Shown piece by piece: positions 48,509 through 60,643 of a DNA stretch of 64,000 nucleotides. The translations under genes were made by a program, and so were the position numbers. Below the pieces are notes generated by a model. It was not told the DNA's origin. It saw only the letters and a list, made by a program, of their open reading frames with translations, and made no database searches. Source of the stretch: Gordius sp. MW1 (taxonomy: Eukaryota > Nematomorpha > Gordioida > Gordea > Gordiidae). The stretch is from the NCBI GenBank assembly GCA_964036665.1, contig OZ038529.1:18920060-18984059 (forward strand), in the 5' to 3' direction. Positions within the stretch are counted from its first letter, which is position 1, and the number at the start of each line of letters is the position of its first letter.

Positions 48509-50246
48509 CACTAGTCTACAAAAAAAATCAACTGGAAAACGGGTAACAGATTCTGGTAGAGTTTTTTGTGGGGATCACGAATATGTTTTTCTTGTTATAT
48601 ACGAGCAGTTTTTGAAATAATTGGTCTCAAAGTTGTAAAAAGGTCGTTTTTGACCCTTTTTGACGATGAATACTGCGAAGATGAATCGAGAAAGTTAAAA
48701 AGTTAAAGTTCTAAACGATATTACAATTCCATTTTAAAAATTTAAAAAAAAAAATTTTTAATCTACCTGCAATAGTTTTAATTTTATGACGAAAATTCAA
48801 TTACCCCCTTCTTAAATTCCCCTCCCTTATATGCATACATAACACTATACCGCAAGTGCATGTGCGTAGTGTGAAAGAGCTAAATAGTAGGTCACTACTC
48901 TTACTACTACTACTACGCCTCTATCCATCAATCAAAATCTCAACACCTCCTCCCGCTTACTCCTTCTACTCTTGTTTAAAAACTAGATTTGATGCCATAT
49001 AAAGGCTTTTATTAAAAGATGTTTAAATTTTTCATTATACCCTTCGCAAAATTTAAATGAACCATGGGCGTAGGCAGGGAGGGCCCCCCCCCCTAAATGA
49101 TTTTTTTTTAATTTTTCGATATAAAATTTAAAAAAAAATTGTGTTTTGCCCCCACTTAAATGCTATAAATTTTTTTCGCTCCCCCCTAGTTTCATTTGCA
49201 CCCCCCTAATTTTAAAATAAAAATGTAAATTTTTTTATTAATTTATAACTATAGGATTTTTTCCTGGCGACCTTTTTTTGCTCAGCCCCCCCCCCCCATT
49301 ATGAAAGCTGGCTACACCCATGAAATGAACTGCCATATTTACTGCCATATATTACTGTTTTTAATTCAACTTTTAAAGAATAAATTTATAAACAATTTTT
49401 TTACTAATTTTCTTTTATTCAAATATTGCATACAAATACGTCATATAAAAATGATATAAAACGCGCGAAAAATGACGTCACACTTGATCCTTGTAAAAAT
49501 GATTAATCCCTGATTTTCGTTTGTGCGGTTTAAAATTAGGGGGGTGCAAAGAAACTAGGGGGGAGCGAAAAAAATTTATAGCATTTAAGTGGGGGCAAAA
49601 CACAATTTTTTTTTAAATTTTATATCGAAAAATTAAAAAAAAATCATTTAGGGGGCGGCCCTCCCTGCCTACGCCCATGGTTCATTTAAATTTTGCGAAG
49701 GGTATAATGAAAAATTTAAACATCTTTTAATAAAAGCCTTTATATGGCATCAAATCTAGTTTTTAAACAAGAGTAGAAGGAGTAAGCGGGAGGAGGTGTT
49801 GAGATTTTGATTGATGGATAGAGGCGTAGTAGTAGTAGTAAGAGTAGTGACTTACTATTTAGCTCTTTCACACTACGCACATGCACTTGCGGTATAGTGT
49901 TATGTATGCATATAAGAGAGGGGAATTTAACAAGGGGGTAATTGAATTTTCGTCATAAAATTAAAACTATTGCAGGTAGATTAAATTTTTTTTTTTAATT
50001 TTTAAAATGGAATTGTAATATCGTTTAGAACTTTAACTTTTTAACTTTCTTGATTCATCTTCGCAGTATTCATCGTCAAAAAGGGTCAAAAACGACCTTT
50101 TTTACAACTTTGAGACCAATTATTTCAAAAACTTCTCGTATATAACAAAAAAGAAAAACATATTCGTGATCCCCACAAAAAACTCTACCAGAATCTGTTA
50201 CCCGTTTTCCAGTTGATTTCACAAGGTCAATATTTGTTGTCCAGTG
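48509..50246. mobile_element. Giant foldback element with about 700 bp arms (1.74 kb)
   Basis: The left arm 48509-49220 (from CACTAGTCTACA) pairs with the right arm 49536-50246 (to TTGTCCAGTG), about 700 bp each at high identity, around a 315 bp spacer. Flanks TGA and TAA suggest a decayed 3 bp duplication. The arms share phrases with 42897-43813 (TCTACAAA, TTTTGACCCTTTTT, a TACTACTACTACGCC tract). A transcript would make a long double-stranded hairpin. The arm boundary lies inside a MITE (49063-49322). Confidence 0.8.
49063..49322. mobile_element. hAT-type MITE inside the foldback arm (260 bp)
   Basis: Ends CATGGGCGTAGG and CTACACCCATG, perfect 8 bp duplication AAATGAAC (49055-49062 and 49323-49330). 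Only its left half (to about 49220) is mirrored in the right arm of the foldback. Confidence 0.85.
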
Positions 50247-51479
50247 TAATTAATATATTATTATTAGAGATGTCAGAATAGGAAAATTTCACGGAAAGTT
50301 GCCTTAGGTACTATCAAATTTCCCGATAATTTCCCTTTGAGGGGGGGGGGGTAAGTGTGCAACTTGGAGTTTTTTATTTTGGTACATGCGCCTAGTTTTG
50401 GGTATTGTTCTCACAAAACTCATCTAGACTCCGTATAAACGTAGCACATTTGCTATGCAATTTATGTGCGAGATAGGTGGGAAGGGGCGAGAATGCCTAT
50501 GAGGGGGGAGGAGCAATGGTCAAGCAGGGAGTCAGATAAGATTCGTACAATGTTAAAATTGTTTTTTACATACACTATTTTCATATTAATAATACCTCAT
50601 TTATAAAGTATTTAAATGTTTTATAGGAATTTATTTTACAAAAATTTAGTTTTTTTTAACTATTTTTATGCAAGAAAACTAAGTTATCATTTTGTATTTT
50701 ATTTTAAGGCATAGGTTTTCGTTCACTCATTCTTTATTAAAACCTACTTGATCATTGCCTTATATCAAAAAAAATACAATTTATGCCGAAGGGAAAGCAT
50801 ATAGAGGAGATGACCTTGGAAAAGCCAATAGTCATCCTTCCAAAACGTACAACGTTAATTTGAGAGTTAAGGCGGACCTTTAACATAATATACAGTTAAC
50901 ATAATTAATTTAATACTTTATAAATCATATGTAAACAATTTTGGAGTAAGCGACCCATAATTTGAATTATGACTATAGACTCTATTCAAATCATGCGCAT
51001 ATGTATAATATAAACAACAAGGCAGCAATAAAATGGTAACATTATACCTAAGCTAACGAGTAAAAGAATGGATTATGGTGTGAGTATTAGTTTCGACTGT
51101 GAAATGAAGGCGAAAATTTTGCACTATATATAGGGTAAGGTTGTGGATAGCTGTTTTAGAAGCAAAAAGGGACGGGGCAAACCCATTTGTTTAATGACCA
51201 TTGTAAGGGGTGTGGGGTGCGATGAGACTTGGGAAAGAAAGTGAATCGGGGTCAAAGTAGCAGAATGATGAAAAAGTAGCAGAAAAATATTTTTTTAGAT
51301 TATCAATATATTAGAATTAAATCTCAAATGGGGAGGGAATTTTATGTGCAAATAACCCTAACCTAAAACGCCAACCCAAACACTAACCCTAACCCTCCTG
51401 AATATGTAAAGTCCTGACCAATCTTGATCAGTTCTGACCAATTTGGCTGCTATTTTTCTGCTACTTTGACCGGGTGGAA
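50247..51479. other. Gene-free stretch with a repeat tag
   Basis: A G12 run at 50341-50352. The segment 50400-50520 (CCGTATAAACGTAGC, then TTGCTATGCAATTTATG) is the reverse complement of 55380-55480. The rest is AT-rich without support for a gene. Confidence 0.4.
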
Positions 51480-52090
51480 ATTATATAAGAGCAAAATATA
51501 AAAAAAATTCGCTTCCACACTTTAGCCAGCGGTCATTTTTTCCATTGGTTGGTAGTCAGCATGCGGCCAAATAGCCTATAATTGAGAGCAAAATATTGAG
51601 AAAAAAAATTCGAATCATACTTTGGCCAATGGTCATTTTTTTCTATTGGTCAGCAGTCAGCAGACGGTCAAAAATCTACTAAATACATAAGGGCCAAATA
51701 TTAAAAAAAACGAAAAAAATCAAATTAAACTTTAGCCAATGGTCATTTTTTCCATTGGTCAGTAGCCAGCAGACGGTTAATTATAATTATAATATAGAAA
51801 AAATTTCGATTTACACTTTGACCAGTGCTTATTTTTTCCAATGGTCAGCAGGCGGCCAAATAACCTATAATTATAATATAGAAAAAAAATTGATTCACAC
51901 TTTGGCCAGTGGTCATTTTGCTCAATGGTCAGCAGTCAGCAGACCGTCAAAAAGCGTATAAATACATAAGGGCCAAAGCCAAATATTAAAAAAACGAAAA
52001 AAATTTCGAATCACACTTTGGCCAGTGGTCATTTTTTCCATTAGTCAGTAGCCAGCAGACGGCCAAAAAGTCTATGTTTAATCTTATTAA
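51480..52090 (+). repeat. Minisatellite, 45-50 bp core, about five copies
   Basis: The core ACTTTGGCCAGTGGTCATTT plus TTCCATTGGTCAGTAGCCAGC and AGACGGCCAAA recurs near 51520, 51615, 51730, 51815, 51900 and 52015, separated by 50-90 bp AT-rich linkers with TAAATACATAAGGGCCAAAT. It runs on into 52090-52140, which is the complement of the SINE-like repeat body at 53275-53320. Confidence 0.75.
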
Positions 52091-52463
52091 CAAGAACCAT
52101 TATTATCAATGCAAAATTTAGGTTAATAACAAAAATGAAAAAAATCACAAAGCAGCAAATATACAAATAAAATAGCAATTAACCAAATTAATAATTTTAC
52201 CTTTGGCAGAGGTCAGATAAAGTAGCAGTTAGCAACGGTCTAGCCAGTTTCGTAATTATCCGTTATTAAGCAACAATCTAGTCAATAGGCATCAACATCC
52301 CAAAATATTTAGTATACATCATGGAGTTAATTTAGATACTCAAATCTAATCAAATATACAATTTAAAATACATGGAAGCAAAGCTTGTATAATTATGCAT
52401 GCTGACACCTAAAACATTCGATGTTCATAAATTTAACCTAAAATGCCAAATACCCATTTTATT

Positions 52464-53410
52464 TGTATGCAATTTATGTGCTCTTTGGTTGTCCGTCCTT
52501 TTTCCAACTTGTAATTTTTGCATAATTGCCGTGGAAACTTATAAGGCTTTTTAATGGGTGTGGACTTATGCTTCTGTTTTATTTTGCTTTCGCAAATAGC
52601 CTAGCTAATGACCGCTGGTTGGTTTTAATTCTTTGACCTCGGCCGAGCCTAATATCCATTATTGTTATGAGCCCGACTGATATATAACTTTCTATTGGCT
52701 GTCTAGGTTGTTGCTTTATAACGAATGATTGCGAAACTGGCTAAATGATTACCCGTAAAGTAATAATGACCGTTGCTTACTTCTACTTTATAAGACCCCA
52801 GCCAAATGCCAAAATCTATTTTTATTTTTGTGACTGCACGATTTGGCTCATGGTATCTTAGCTTCAAATATACAAAAAAAAATTGGGTTGAAAATAAATA
52901 ATATTTTTCCATCTAGATTTGCCCCCCCCCCCCCCTATTTACCCTCTCGTCCCGATATGCCTACGTCAAATTGACGTCATATTTTGTCGTGTTAACCATT
53001 GCGACCGCTTGGGATTTCGATTAAGCCATGGAATACGATACCCAGTGTCAACAATTCTTTCCCGCGTCTAACCGCACCCCCCTAACAAGGACCTATACAT
53101 CCACTGATATGAATTAGAATCTCGGCGAAGGCAAATTTTTTTTCAAGCATATTTGAACATCTGTTTCATTTGCCTCATTTAAACCTAAATTGTAAAATTT
53201 CTGCGCCTCCCCCCCCTTGCGGGGCTTTTGCCTCCACTAATATGAGTTCGAACCTCCGTGAGGCCAAATTTTTTTTGCTTGTTGTTATTAACCTAAATTT
53301 TGCATTGATAATATATTGTTCTTGTTACAATTCTATTTGGCCGTCGGCTGGCTGCTAACCAATGAAAAAAATGATCACTGGCCAAAGTGTGAATCTAAAA
53401 TTTTGTTTTC
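52464..53410 (+). repeat. Cluster of interspersed short repeats (SINE-like)
   Basis: 52464-52880 shares GCAATTTATGTGCTC, TTGGTTGTCCGTCC, CTTGTAATTTTTG.ATAATTG, GTGGAAACTTATA and AATGATTGCGAAACTGG-type phrases with 55860-56130. 53090-53410 has ATGAGTTCGAACCTCC, similar to a tRNA B box, then a T run, GTTATTAACCTAAATTTTGC and the complement of the minisatellite core. A C14 run sits at 52921. No gene. Confidence 0.55.
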
Positions 53411-53429
53411 TTTATTTTGCCTATGAATA

Positions 53430-53960
53430 CGAGGTGGAAATATCGGCCAATCAATTCGGATTTGTGGCCGGCAAATCCACATCGACCCAATCTTCGCACT
53501 AAGACAAATGATCGATAAGTATGGTGAAAAGAGGAAAGACCTACCTATGGTCTTTATCGACTTCGATTTAATATGGTGGTGCCTGAGAAAACAAAATATC
53601 CTTGACGCATATATACGACTAATGAAAAATATTTATGAAGCCTCAAACTCTTGCGTTAGGGCGACAGTTGGAGACTCTAAATTTTTTCGGGTTAAAATTC
53701 GATTACATCAAGGATCTGCTTTAAGTCCCTTTTTATTTAATATTATAGGCACGATAACGAGGGACATTCAAAAGCCATCGCCATAGTGTATGCTCTATGC
53801 CGATGATATAGTCCTATGCGAGGAAACAAGGAGAAAGTATTGGAAGAAGCCGAAAATTGGTCAAAGCGCTTAGCTGGATATGGTGTAAAGGTCAACGATT
53901 GAAAAACGGTATACATGGAAATAAACGGTACAGGCAGCCCATCGCTGGCGAAGTTTATTT
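53430..53960 (+). pseudogene. RTE LINE RT fragment
   Basis: The plus strand encodes ANQFGFVAGKST, then RQMIDKYGEKRKDLPMVFID (palm motif A with its catalytic Asp), [14 protein letters not shown] (motif B) and, after a stop, CMLYADDIVLCEE (motif C with YADD). It is the same family as the RT at 14302-14715. A deletion after FIDFD and several stops make it dead. Confidence 0.8.
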
Positions 53961-55229
53961 TTGGGCTAATTTATCAAACTCTTCATTCTTTTTTCTTAAT
54001 ATATTTATATTCATCGTGAAATTTTTCATATTCCGAAAATAACAATTGTAAATTAAATAGGAGGCATTCATAGCAAAGCCGCAGACGATTATTTTCGCCC
54101 GCGGCAAAAAGCGAACGAAATTAAGATACAAATCATTTTGTACTTTTCGATGGTTAAAATCTGAATTTGGTATGTATGTATTTTTTTATTAATTTAATAT
54201 GTTTATCGAATAATTACGATCTTATCAATGAATACCAATGATATATGATAAATTTCACGATGAATATAAAGATATTAAGAAAAAGAGAGAAAAGTTTGAT
54301 ATAGTGTTTTCAAAAATTCACTTCGCTTCGCGCGTCATCATGAACGCCCCCTTACACAGTAAAAACACATAATAGTAGCATAGTTACTCGAACAGGAACA
54401 TAGGAGTTATAAGTTTTCCAATAAACTAATGAGATTTAATATAAATACTGTTATATTTTTATCTAATTTTTTTTAAATATACTTTTGTATTACATTTTAC
54501 CGTATCATAATTAGCCATAATAAACTTTTTATAAAAAAAAGTAGACGATTTTATTATAGTGTATGACCCTATATAACCCAAATTATTTATGATCCATCTT
54601 TTAAAATATTTGGTTATAAATAAAGTTTATGCTTATATATTTTTGAGCACAATCGCATAGAAAATTCAGTGGTTTATAATACACAGCCAACCCTACCTTT
54701 ATGTGAAAGCAATCTAAATGATAAACAAATGGCTTAAGAATTTTAGGGGTGTACCATTAGTTCTACCTTAAAAAACTCCTAGTAAACTCATGATTTTAAT
54801 CTAATGCCTTTGAAGGCATTCGTTAAGCCAGCCCATAAATCACTAAAAGGCTCAAAAATCTTGAGTCATTGTAGCCAAGTTTTTATAAGAACTTTAATGA
54901 GTAACCACCTATTTAAAAATCATCACATCAAACAAGATGATGTAATTGTTGCTAACAGGCGCGTAGCCAAGGGGAGGAAAGTGGGACTTTTCCTTCCCCT
55001 CGGACTTAATTTAAATTTTTTTTTAATAATTAGATTAAATGGGTTAAAATATTAGTTTAGTTGCATAAAAGATTTTGAGACAGTTATAAAAGCTTGAAAA
55101 CATAATAGATACGTTCAATTTTTCAAAATTAATCCGAGTGAGGCCAGGGGGCCTGACTTATTGGTTATTTAATTTTTATTTTTGATTACAAATAAAATGG
55201 TAAAAAAACTTTTTTGGGCAGCTTTCCCT
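53961..55229. other. AT-rich gene-free stretch
   Basis: Near 54957-55000 GGCGCGTAGCCAAGGGGAGG is a decayed end of the ATGGGCGTAGCCAGG MITE family. Nothing else is recognised. Confidence 0.35.
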
Positions 55230-55560
55230 CCCTTTGAGGGCTCGTTTTTTTTGTCCGTCCGTCAGTCCAACATGTATCTTAATTGCTGGTTCGATTCCCG
55301 GAAAGGACAAATATTTTTTTAATTAAATGGAATATTTGTATTAATAATTAACTAATCATTTTGCATTTAATACCCCCTTATAGGCATTCTCACCCCTTCT
55401 CACCTTTCTTGCCCATAAATTGCATAGCAAATATGCTACGTTTATACGGAGTATAGATGAGTATAAACGAGTCGTTCCCCCTTCCCTCCTGCACCTCCCT
55501 CCCCACTTCCCTTCCCCGCCTTCCCTTCCCCTCCTCCCCTTCCCACGAGGGCCGAAGGTT
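55230..55560. repeat. SINE-like tRNA-related fragment and repeat tag
   Basis: GAGGGCTCGTTTTTTTTGTCC and GTCCGTC precede GCTGGTTCGATTCCCGGAAA, a good B-box match, then a T run. There is no A box or cloverleaf, so this is not a tRNA gene. 55380-55480 is the reverse complement of 50400-50520. A CCTCCC/CCTTCCC-rich tract follows at 55480-55550. Confidence 0.5.
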
Positions 55561-56290
55561 TTTATAATGTTCGAATTTGTAATTATTTTATGTATATTAA
55601 ATTAACAAAGAAAGTTGAATTTTGTTTCCATCCTAGTTCATTAATTCCTCAATAGCTCAACCCGCATTATAAATGTTAAAGATAATTTATACACGTGATC
55701 GTATGGGCGCCAATTTAGATTGGAAGGGGCAATTTAATAGGGCAAAAAATGATTTTTTCATCAGGAATTTTTGTTTGGAGGGGTGCAGCTGCCCATATTT
55801 GCCTCCCCATTTATACCCTCTAGCAATATTGAGTGAATTTATTTAATATTATTTATATTAATTACCATGCAGTTTATGGGCTCTCTTTTGGTTATCCGTT
55901 CTGTCTTGTCCAGCTTGTAATTTTTCAATAATTGCGTGGAAACTTATACGGATTTTTAATGGCTGTGGACTTGATTGATTACCTTATTAATTTATTTTGG
56001 CAATTTGTCTATTGTTAATTTATAACGGATGAATGCGAAACTGGTTAAATAATTCCCTGCAAAGTAATGCTGCCCGTTGCCAACTTCACTTTATCGGACC
56101 CTGGGCAAATGCCAAAATTTATTTACTCATTATTATTAACAAATTTAAAAACAAATTCTAAAATTTATTTCCTCAAGTTACTTTTATCACTGTTTTCTCA
56201 TTTTATATCAATAACCTAATTATTTAAAATGGTGGCAAAGCAAAGAAGCTAAGTAGTTTTATTAAAAAATAACCTTAAATAAGGGCCATG
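55561..56290. repeat. Interspersed repeat, copy of blocks at 26820-27300 and 52464-52880
   Basis: 55561-55860 matches the interior of the hAT at 26712-27713 (ATTAAATTAACAA.GAAAGTT, GCATTATAAATGTT, CTCTAGCAATATTGAGT). 55866-56130 matches 52464-52830. The tail 56140-56290 again matches 27180-27300. It is a mosaic of repeat modules. Confidence 0.6.
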
Positions 56291-56596
56291 GCTAGGGCTA
56301 CACCTACCATTTATTTTAGTAAGCGCAACCATTTTGAAAAATGCGTTTCTTATAATTACCATTATGAACACGTTCGGTAATTTGTTTGTTTACGTGTAAA
56401 GAATAGCCATTTGTAAAACAACATGGATGACAAATGTAAAAAACAAACAGTAGGTGTCAAATACTTATAAATAGTTGTTTACTTATAAATAGTTGTTTTA
56501 TCTAAAATTTAGGTAGAGTAATCATCTTAATATTGGAATTCAAATCAAAGTTTTATGTAATTAATTTTGCAAAATAATTTTGCAATTTTTTTAAGT

Positions 56597-56860
56597 TAAG
56601 CTGACTTTTTTAAAAATGTGTAGATCATTTTAGTAAATTTTAACACAGGTGGAAGAGTTTTTTGCACTATTTTAAATAATATAAAAATGAGAAGTGTATA
56701 TATATCTAGGTTCTTATTTAATTTTATTGATAAAGCTGACCTTATTAAAAATGTATAGATAATTTTAGTAAATTTGGACATTTTAACACAGGTGGAAGAG
56801 TTTTTTGCACTATTTAAAAAATAAAAAAATGAGAATTGTATATATGTCTAGGTTCTTGTC
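56597..56860. repeat. Tandem duplication, unit about 135 bp, two copies
   Basis: AAGCTGACTTTTTTAAAAATG.GTAGAT.ATTTTAGTAAAT.. and ACACAGGTGGAAGAGTTTTTTGCACTATTT occur twice (about 56597-56720 and 56730-56860) with small indels. Confidence 0.7.
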
Positions 56861-57149
56861 ATATACTTATGACTACTACTTCTGGAATGTCCGGTGTTCG
56901 AAGGTTCAAACAAGAGTATTATCGATGCCAGGTGGTGGAAATTTACTAATCGGCGTATCAAAGAAAGGCACTGTGAAAGTTCTGAAGAAGGGAAAACAAT
57001 AAAAGCATGTTTGGCGGCGCAGGATAACTCAAAGATATGTCTAGAAAGGAAAGGGTTTTAAAATCGAGTCTCGGAAGTGACAAGTCTCGGAAGTGATGGC
57101 TCCAAAATCAATGCCAGACGATAAAGGCAGATAAAGTCGATCGAGCGGA

Positions 57150-57710
57150 ACGGATACGCCTCGTGGACACGATACAATATATAAGCAAGTTACAAACGAC
57201 CAGAAAACACTTTTTACACTTTTACTTTTTACTCGCTCTCGTACTTTTACTTTTACACTTTTACTTTTACTTTTTACTCGCTCTCGTACTTTTACTTACG
57301 CCTGTTCTTGTCCATGTTTACGTTCGATGCGCCCATAACTTACTTGTATTTTTCCCCCGCCTGAAATAACCGTTTTTATTGCACATGTTATTTCCTGTGG
57401 ATTAAATTGTATGGTAGTTTACGCATAACCAAATATTAGATTGTCGAAAGTGGTCCCCCAAATCCCCTTTCTCACATTTAATATTACGCTGATTGTCGTC
57501 ATTTGGAGGAATTCTTTACAATAAAATTCTGTCATAAAATACTGGTGGCTACTACTATATTACGCTCAGGATTATTTGTTGAGGAATTCTCAGTTAATTA
57601 GTCCGTTCAAACGTACAGTGATTTTGGTCCCCAGTTCTCAAGGCTTAGCCCCCGAAATCAACCGTCCCCACAAATTAACCCCCCGAACTTGACATTGGTG
57701 CCCCGGAGAT
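57150..57710 (+). promoter_or_regulatory. Probable 5' LTR and primer site of the second gypsy remnant
   Basis: A TATA-like ACAATATATAAGC at 57173-57185 is followed by two ACTTTTTACTCGCTCTCGTAC repeats. Further on, TTGACA at 57689-57694 is followed by TGGTGCCCCGGAGATTG (57696), which has the position and form of a primer-binding site, though I cannot name the tRNA. gag and pol sequence follows from 58037. The left LTR border and the 3' LTR are not found, so this is inference from layout. Confidence 0.35.
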
Positions 57711-58036
57711 TGACTGGACTTACAAAAGAAGGAGACTTATTGCGGCCCGCGGCAAGAAATTTCGAGTCGTTAACTCGCAGCTTCAAAAAAAAAAGGGAGG
57801 AAAAGGCTGGTAAAATTTTATTATAAATGTATATTTGAGGTAAATTTGTATGATTTTTTATTACATAAGTTTTTTTGGTGATTTTATTGATATCATTGAT
57901 TGTCAATTTTAAGACGTATATCCTTAAATGTTTGATAAAAATAATTTTAAACTTTATTTAAAGCATGTAATGAGCGATTTATTTGAGTATATAGATTATT
58001 TATTCTTTTTTTTTATGTGGAATTTTAATTGGGAGA

Positions 58037-58267
58037 TTGATGCACAAATTTAGGAATAAAATGAGATGTTATACATGTAATAGTAGTGATCACTTACAAA
58101 GAAATTGTCGCTATCTAAATAAGCCTATGGCAGATAAAGTAGGTTTAAACTATTCAATCCCAAATAAAACTAAGTTTTTTACCCCGCGGTGTATTAATTG
58201 CGGGATAATGGGGCATTATGCTGAGGCTTGTAAGAATAAGGTGGTGTTCCCGAAGTACAAAGACTAA
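58037..58267 (+). CDS. gag nucleocapsid remnant, two CCHC knuckles
   Basis: 76 residues holding two retroviral-type zinc knuckles: CYTCNSSDHLQRNC (C-x2-C-x4-H-x4-C) and CINCGIMGHYAEAC (same spacing). It packages RNA in Gag. The capsid part that should precede it is missing: only about 330 bp separate it from the putative primer site, so gag is internally deleted. The stop codon overlaps a 41 bp tandem duplication. Confidence 0.75.
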   Translation: MMHKFRNKMRCYTCNSSDHLQRNCRYLNKPMADKVGLNYSIPNKTKFFTPRCINCGIMGHYAEACKNKVVFPKYKD

Positions 58268-58341
58268 TTTTTCGGCGCTTCGTTATACATGCATATCGCA
58301 AGACTAATTTTTCGGCGCTTCTTTATACATGCATATCGCAC
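58259..58341 (+). repeat. 41 bp direct tandem duplication
   Basis: AAGACTAATTTTTCGGCGCTTC plus TTATACATGCATATCGC twice in a row with one base difference. It is followed by a C16 tract near 58368. Confidence 0.85.
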
Positions 58342-58529
58342 GTCCCGGACTTACCCCCAATATTATTCCCCCCCCCCCCCCCCATATTCTCGCGTTATAA
58401 AAAAAAATTTTTGCATCGTTTAATTTGAGTAGATATACCGATATAACTATGTAGTATAAATTTGTCTGCTATTTAGAAAAAAGGAAAAATAAATTACTAA
58501 CATTAGGGTTAAGGACCAAATAATTTAAA

Positions 58530-60443
58530 ATGTTGAATAAAATATTTTGTCTGTGGAAACTTTTTATTAAAATATGGATCAAGTTCATACAATTTGGTAT
58601 TTTAGAAAATAAAAGGAGGCATGAAAATGTAAGAAGCCATTATAGTAACCTAGCTATCAACACCTTTCATATGCAGAATAAATGCATTTTAAATAAAAAT
58701 ACGCAAAAGTATTTTTCGTATATAGTGGTTGAGTGTCATAAGACAGTTTGTCTCGGGAATGGGTCGAATGAATTTAAGATCCGAGGAATCGTGGTTAAGT
58801 CATTCGAAATTCCAGGTGCTCAATCAAAATATATGTTTAAATCGTACCCACGGGTGTTGGGCCGATTTTGGGGTTGTGATAAATTTTATTGGTTGGGAAA
58901 AACCAATTTAAGTGTTTTGGTGGGATACCGTTATGGCTGTTTACACACAAAAGCAAGCATGCCCCCTAATATTTTCAAAGTACCAAAACGATATCGGGTT
59001 ATAATGGAAAGGGATAAATTTTATCGTAAAATTAATAATCATTTACACACTTTGGGGGATCTAAATCAATCAAATAAGGTTTATTTGAATAAATTTTATA
59101 AGTACGTGAGGAAAAAATTTATATTTAAAACATATGAATGTGGGTATATCTATGAAAATTTGAACCGGGTAATAATCACAAGTGTTAATATTAAACCCAT
59201 CCAAGTTAAATATGAGAAGGGTTTGAACGACTTAAAAATAAAGCAACCTTTGGAAACCGTGATAGTTAAAAAATCCGAAAATAGTAACTTAAGGCCAGGT
59301 TATTTTATAAATATGCTCGAAACTATACATAACTCAATTCCCCGCCTAAAAATAACTTGTAATAATGTGCCGTTAAGTTTTGTATGGGATACGGGATCTG
59401 CGATATCCGTAATAAATAAGGAAGATTAGATAACGGTAGGAAAGGGTCGATTATTTAAAGAATTTAAAGTAGAGGCCCGGGTATTTAATAATACTAAGGT
59501 AAAATTGTTAGGGCATTGCGAGGCTCAGATAACAATAAATAATATTAGTAAACAGTTAAAATTATATGTGTCCGAGGCAGGGACAAATAATATTTGTGGA
59601 TGGGATTGGATAGATAATTTTGAAGTAGAATGGTTTAAGATAATTAAGGGTAGGCTGGGCGAATGCGATAACTTAATAATAGTAGAGATACTGGGAAGGG
59701 AAGGGGTGGAAGAAAAGGGACAAGACGTTTGGGACGAGTTCCCATCCATTTTCACGGGTGGGTTAGGTTGTTTAAAAAATTTTGAGGCTACCATGAGGTT
59801 TAAGGAAGGGGTAAAGCCCAAATTTTGTCCAGCTAGGAGGGTACCCTACGAGTGGAGAAGGGAAATAGAGGAGGAGTATGCCAAAGTTAGTGGAAGTTCT
59901 ACCAGAATCGTGGTTAGAATATTAAAGGAGTTATTGGCCCGGTATGGATTACCCAAAGTGATAGTGTCGGATGGAGGACCGGCCTTTACGAGTAGGAACT
60001 TTAAAGAGTTCTGTGAGAGTCAGGGCATTGAGCATATAATCACCGTGCCCTATCACCCGAGCTCCAATGGACAGGCCGAAAGGATGGTCGGGATAGTAAA
60101 GGGATGGATTATGAAGGAACAGCAAGGTGAGTCGGAACAGTGGCAGATGCAATTGATGTATAATAATGCGAGGGGTAGGGAGGGGAAGTCCCCTTCTATG
60201 AATTTCTTGGGGCGTCAGGGAAGGGTAAGGCTAAACCTGTTAAGGAGGGAAGAAATGGGACCGGTAACCGTAAATCCCACGAGGTTTAAGTTGGGGGATA
60301 GGGTTTGGGTACGAATGTACCAAGGTTCATATAAGTGGATTAAGGGGCTGATAATAGCCGTTGAAGGAGAATGGCGATATCGAGTAGCTATTGAGAGTGG
60401 GGCCGAGTTTTGGAGGCATGTAGATCAGGTAAGAGCAAGATGA
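58530..60443 (+). pseudogene. gypsy pol with in-frame RT-to-integrase deletion
   Basis: One reading frame of 638 codons broken only by TAG at 59427-59429. Residues 1-270 are unrecognised. Near 59383 comes retropepsin VWDTGSAISVI (DTGS). The TAG lies 10 codons on. The frame continues through the rest of protease, then the start of RT (FPSIFTGGLG, CPARRVPYEWRREIEEEY). At about 59885 it jumps in frame to integrase: RYGLPKVIVSDGGPAFTSR (second catalytic Asp) and HPSSNGQAERMVG (catalytic Glu), then a C-terminal domain with RFKLGDRVWVRMY and a WRYRVAIESG strand. RT palm, RNase H, the zinc finger and the first catalytic Asp of integrase are gone, so it cannot transpose by itself. The absence of other lesions suggests a fairly young deletion. 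Confidence 0.8.
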
Positions 60444-60643
60444 AAATTTTATAATTACTTAGTGCCTTTTTGTCAATTTTTTTTTCTTCCTCTATAAAAT
60501 TATCTCATATTTTTGCACACCATTAACGGGATCTAATAAATAAATATCAATTTTATATGTAATGTTGAACTTTTCTATCAATCATAACTTATAGAAACGA
60601 TTGCGGGTTCCCAAGTCTTATTGAGTTTTAGACAATATCTCGT
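60444..60643. other. Spacer downstream of pol
   Basis: AT-rich. No 3' LTR is recognised. Contains AATAAATAAA near 60536. Confidence 0.35.

Noticed and set aside
51350-51405. Interstitial telomere repeat (CCCTAA-like)
   Set aside because: Only two or three imperfect units are present, too few to separate from chance in AT-rich DNA.
55285-55305. A tRNA gene from the GGTTCGATTCC match
   Set aside because: There is no A box, no anticodon arm and no cloverleaf upstream; it is a repeat fragment.
59427-59429. Programmed stop read-through in the second gypsy pol
   Set aside because: The TAG lies inside the protease, ten codons after DTGS, not at the gag-pol border where read-through is used.
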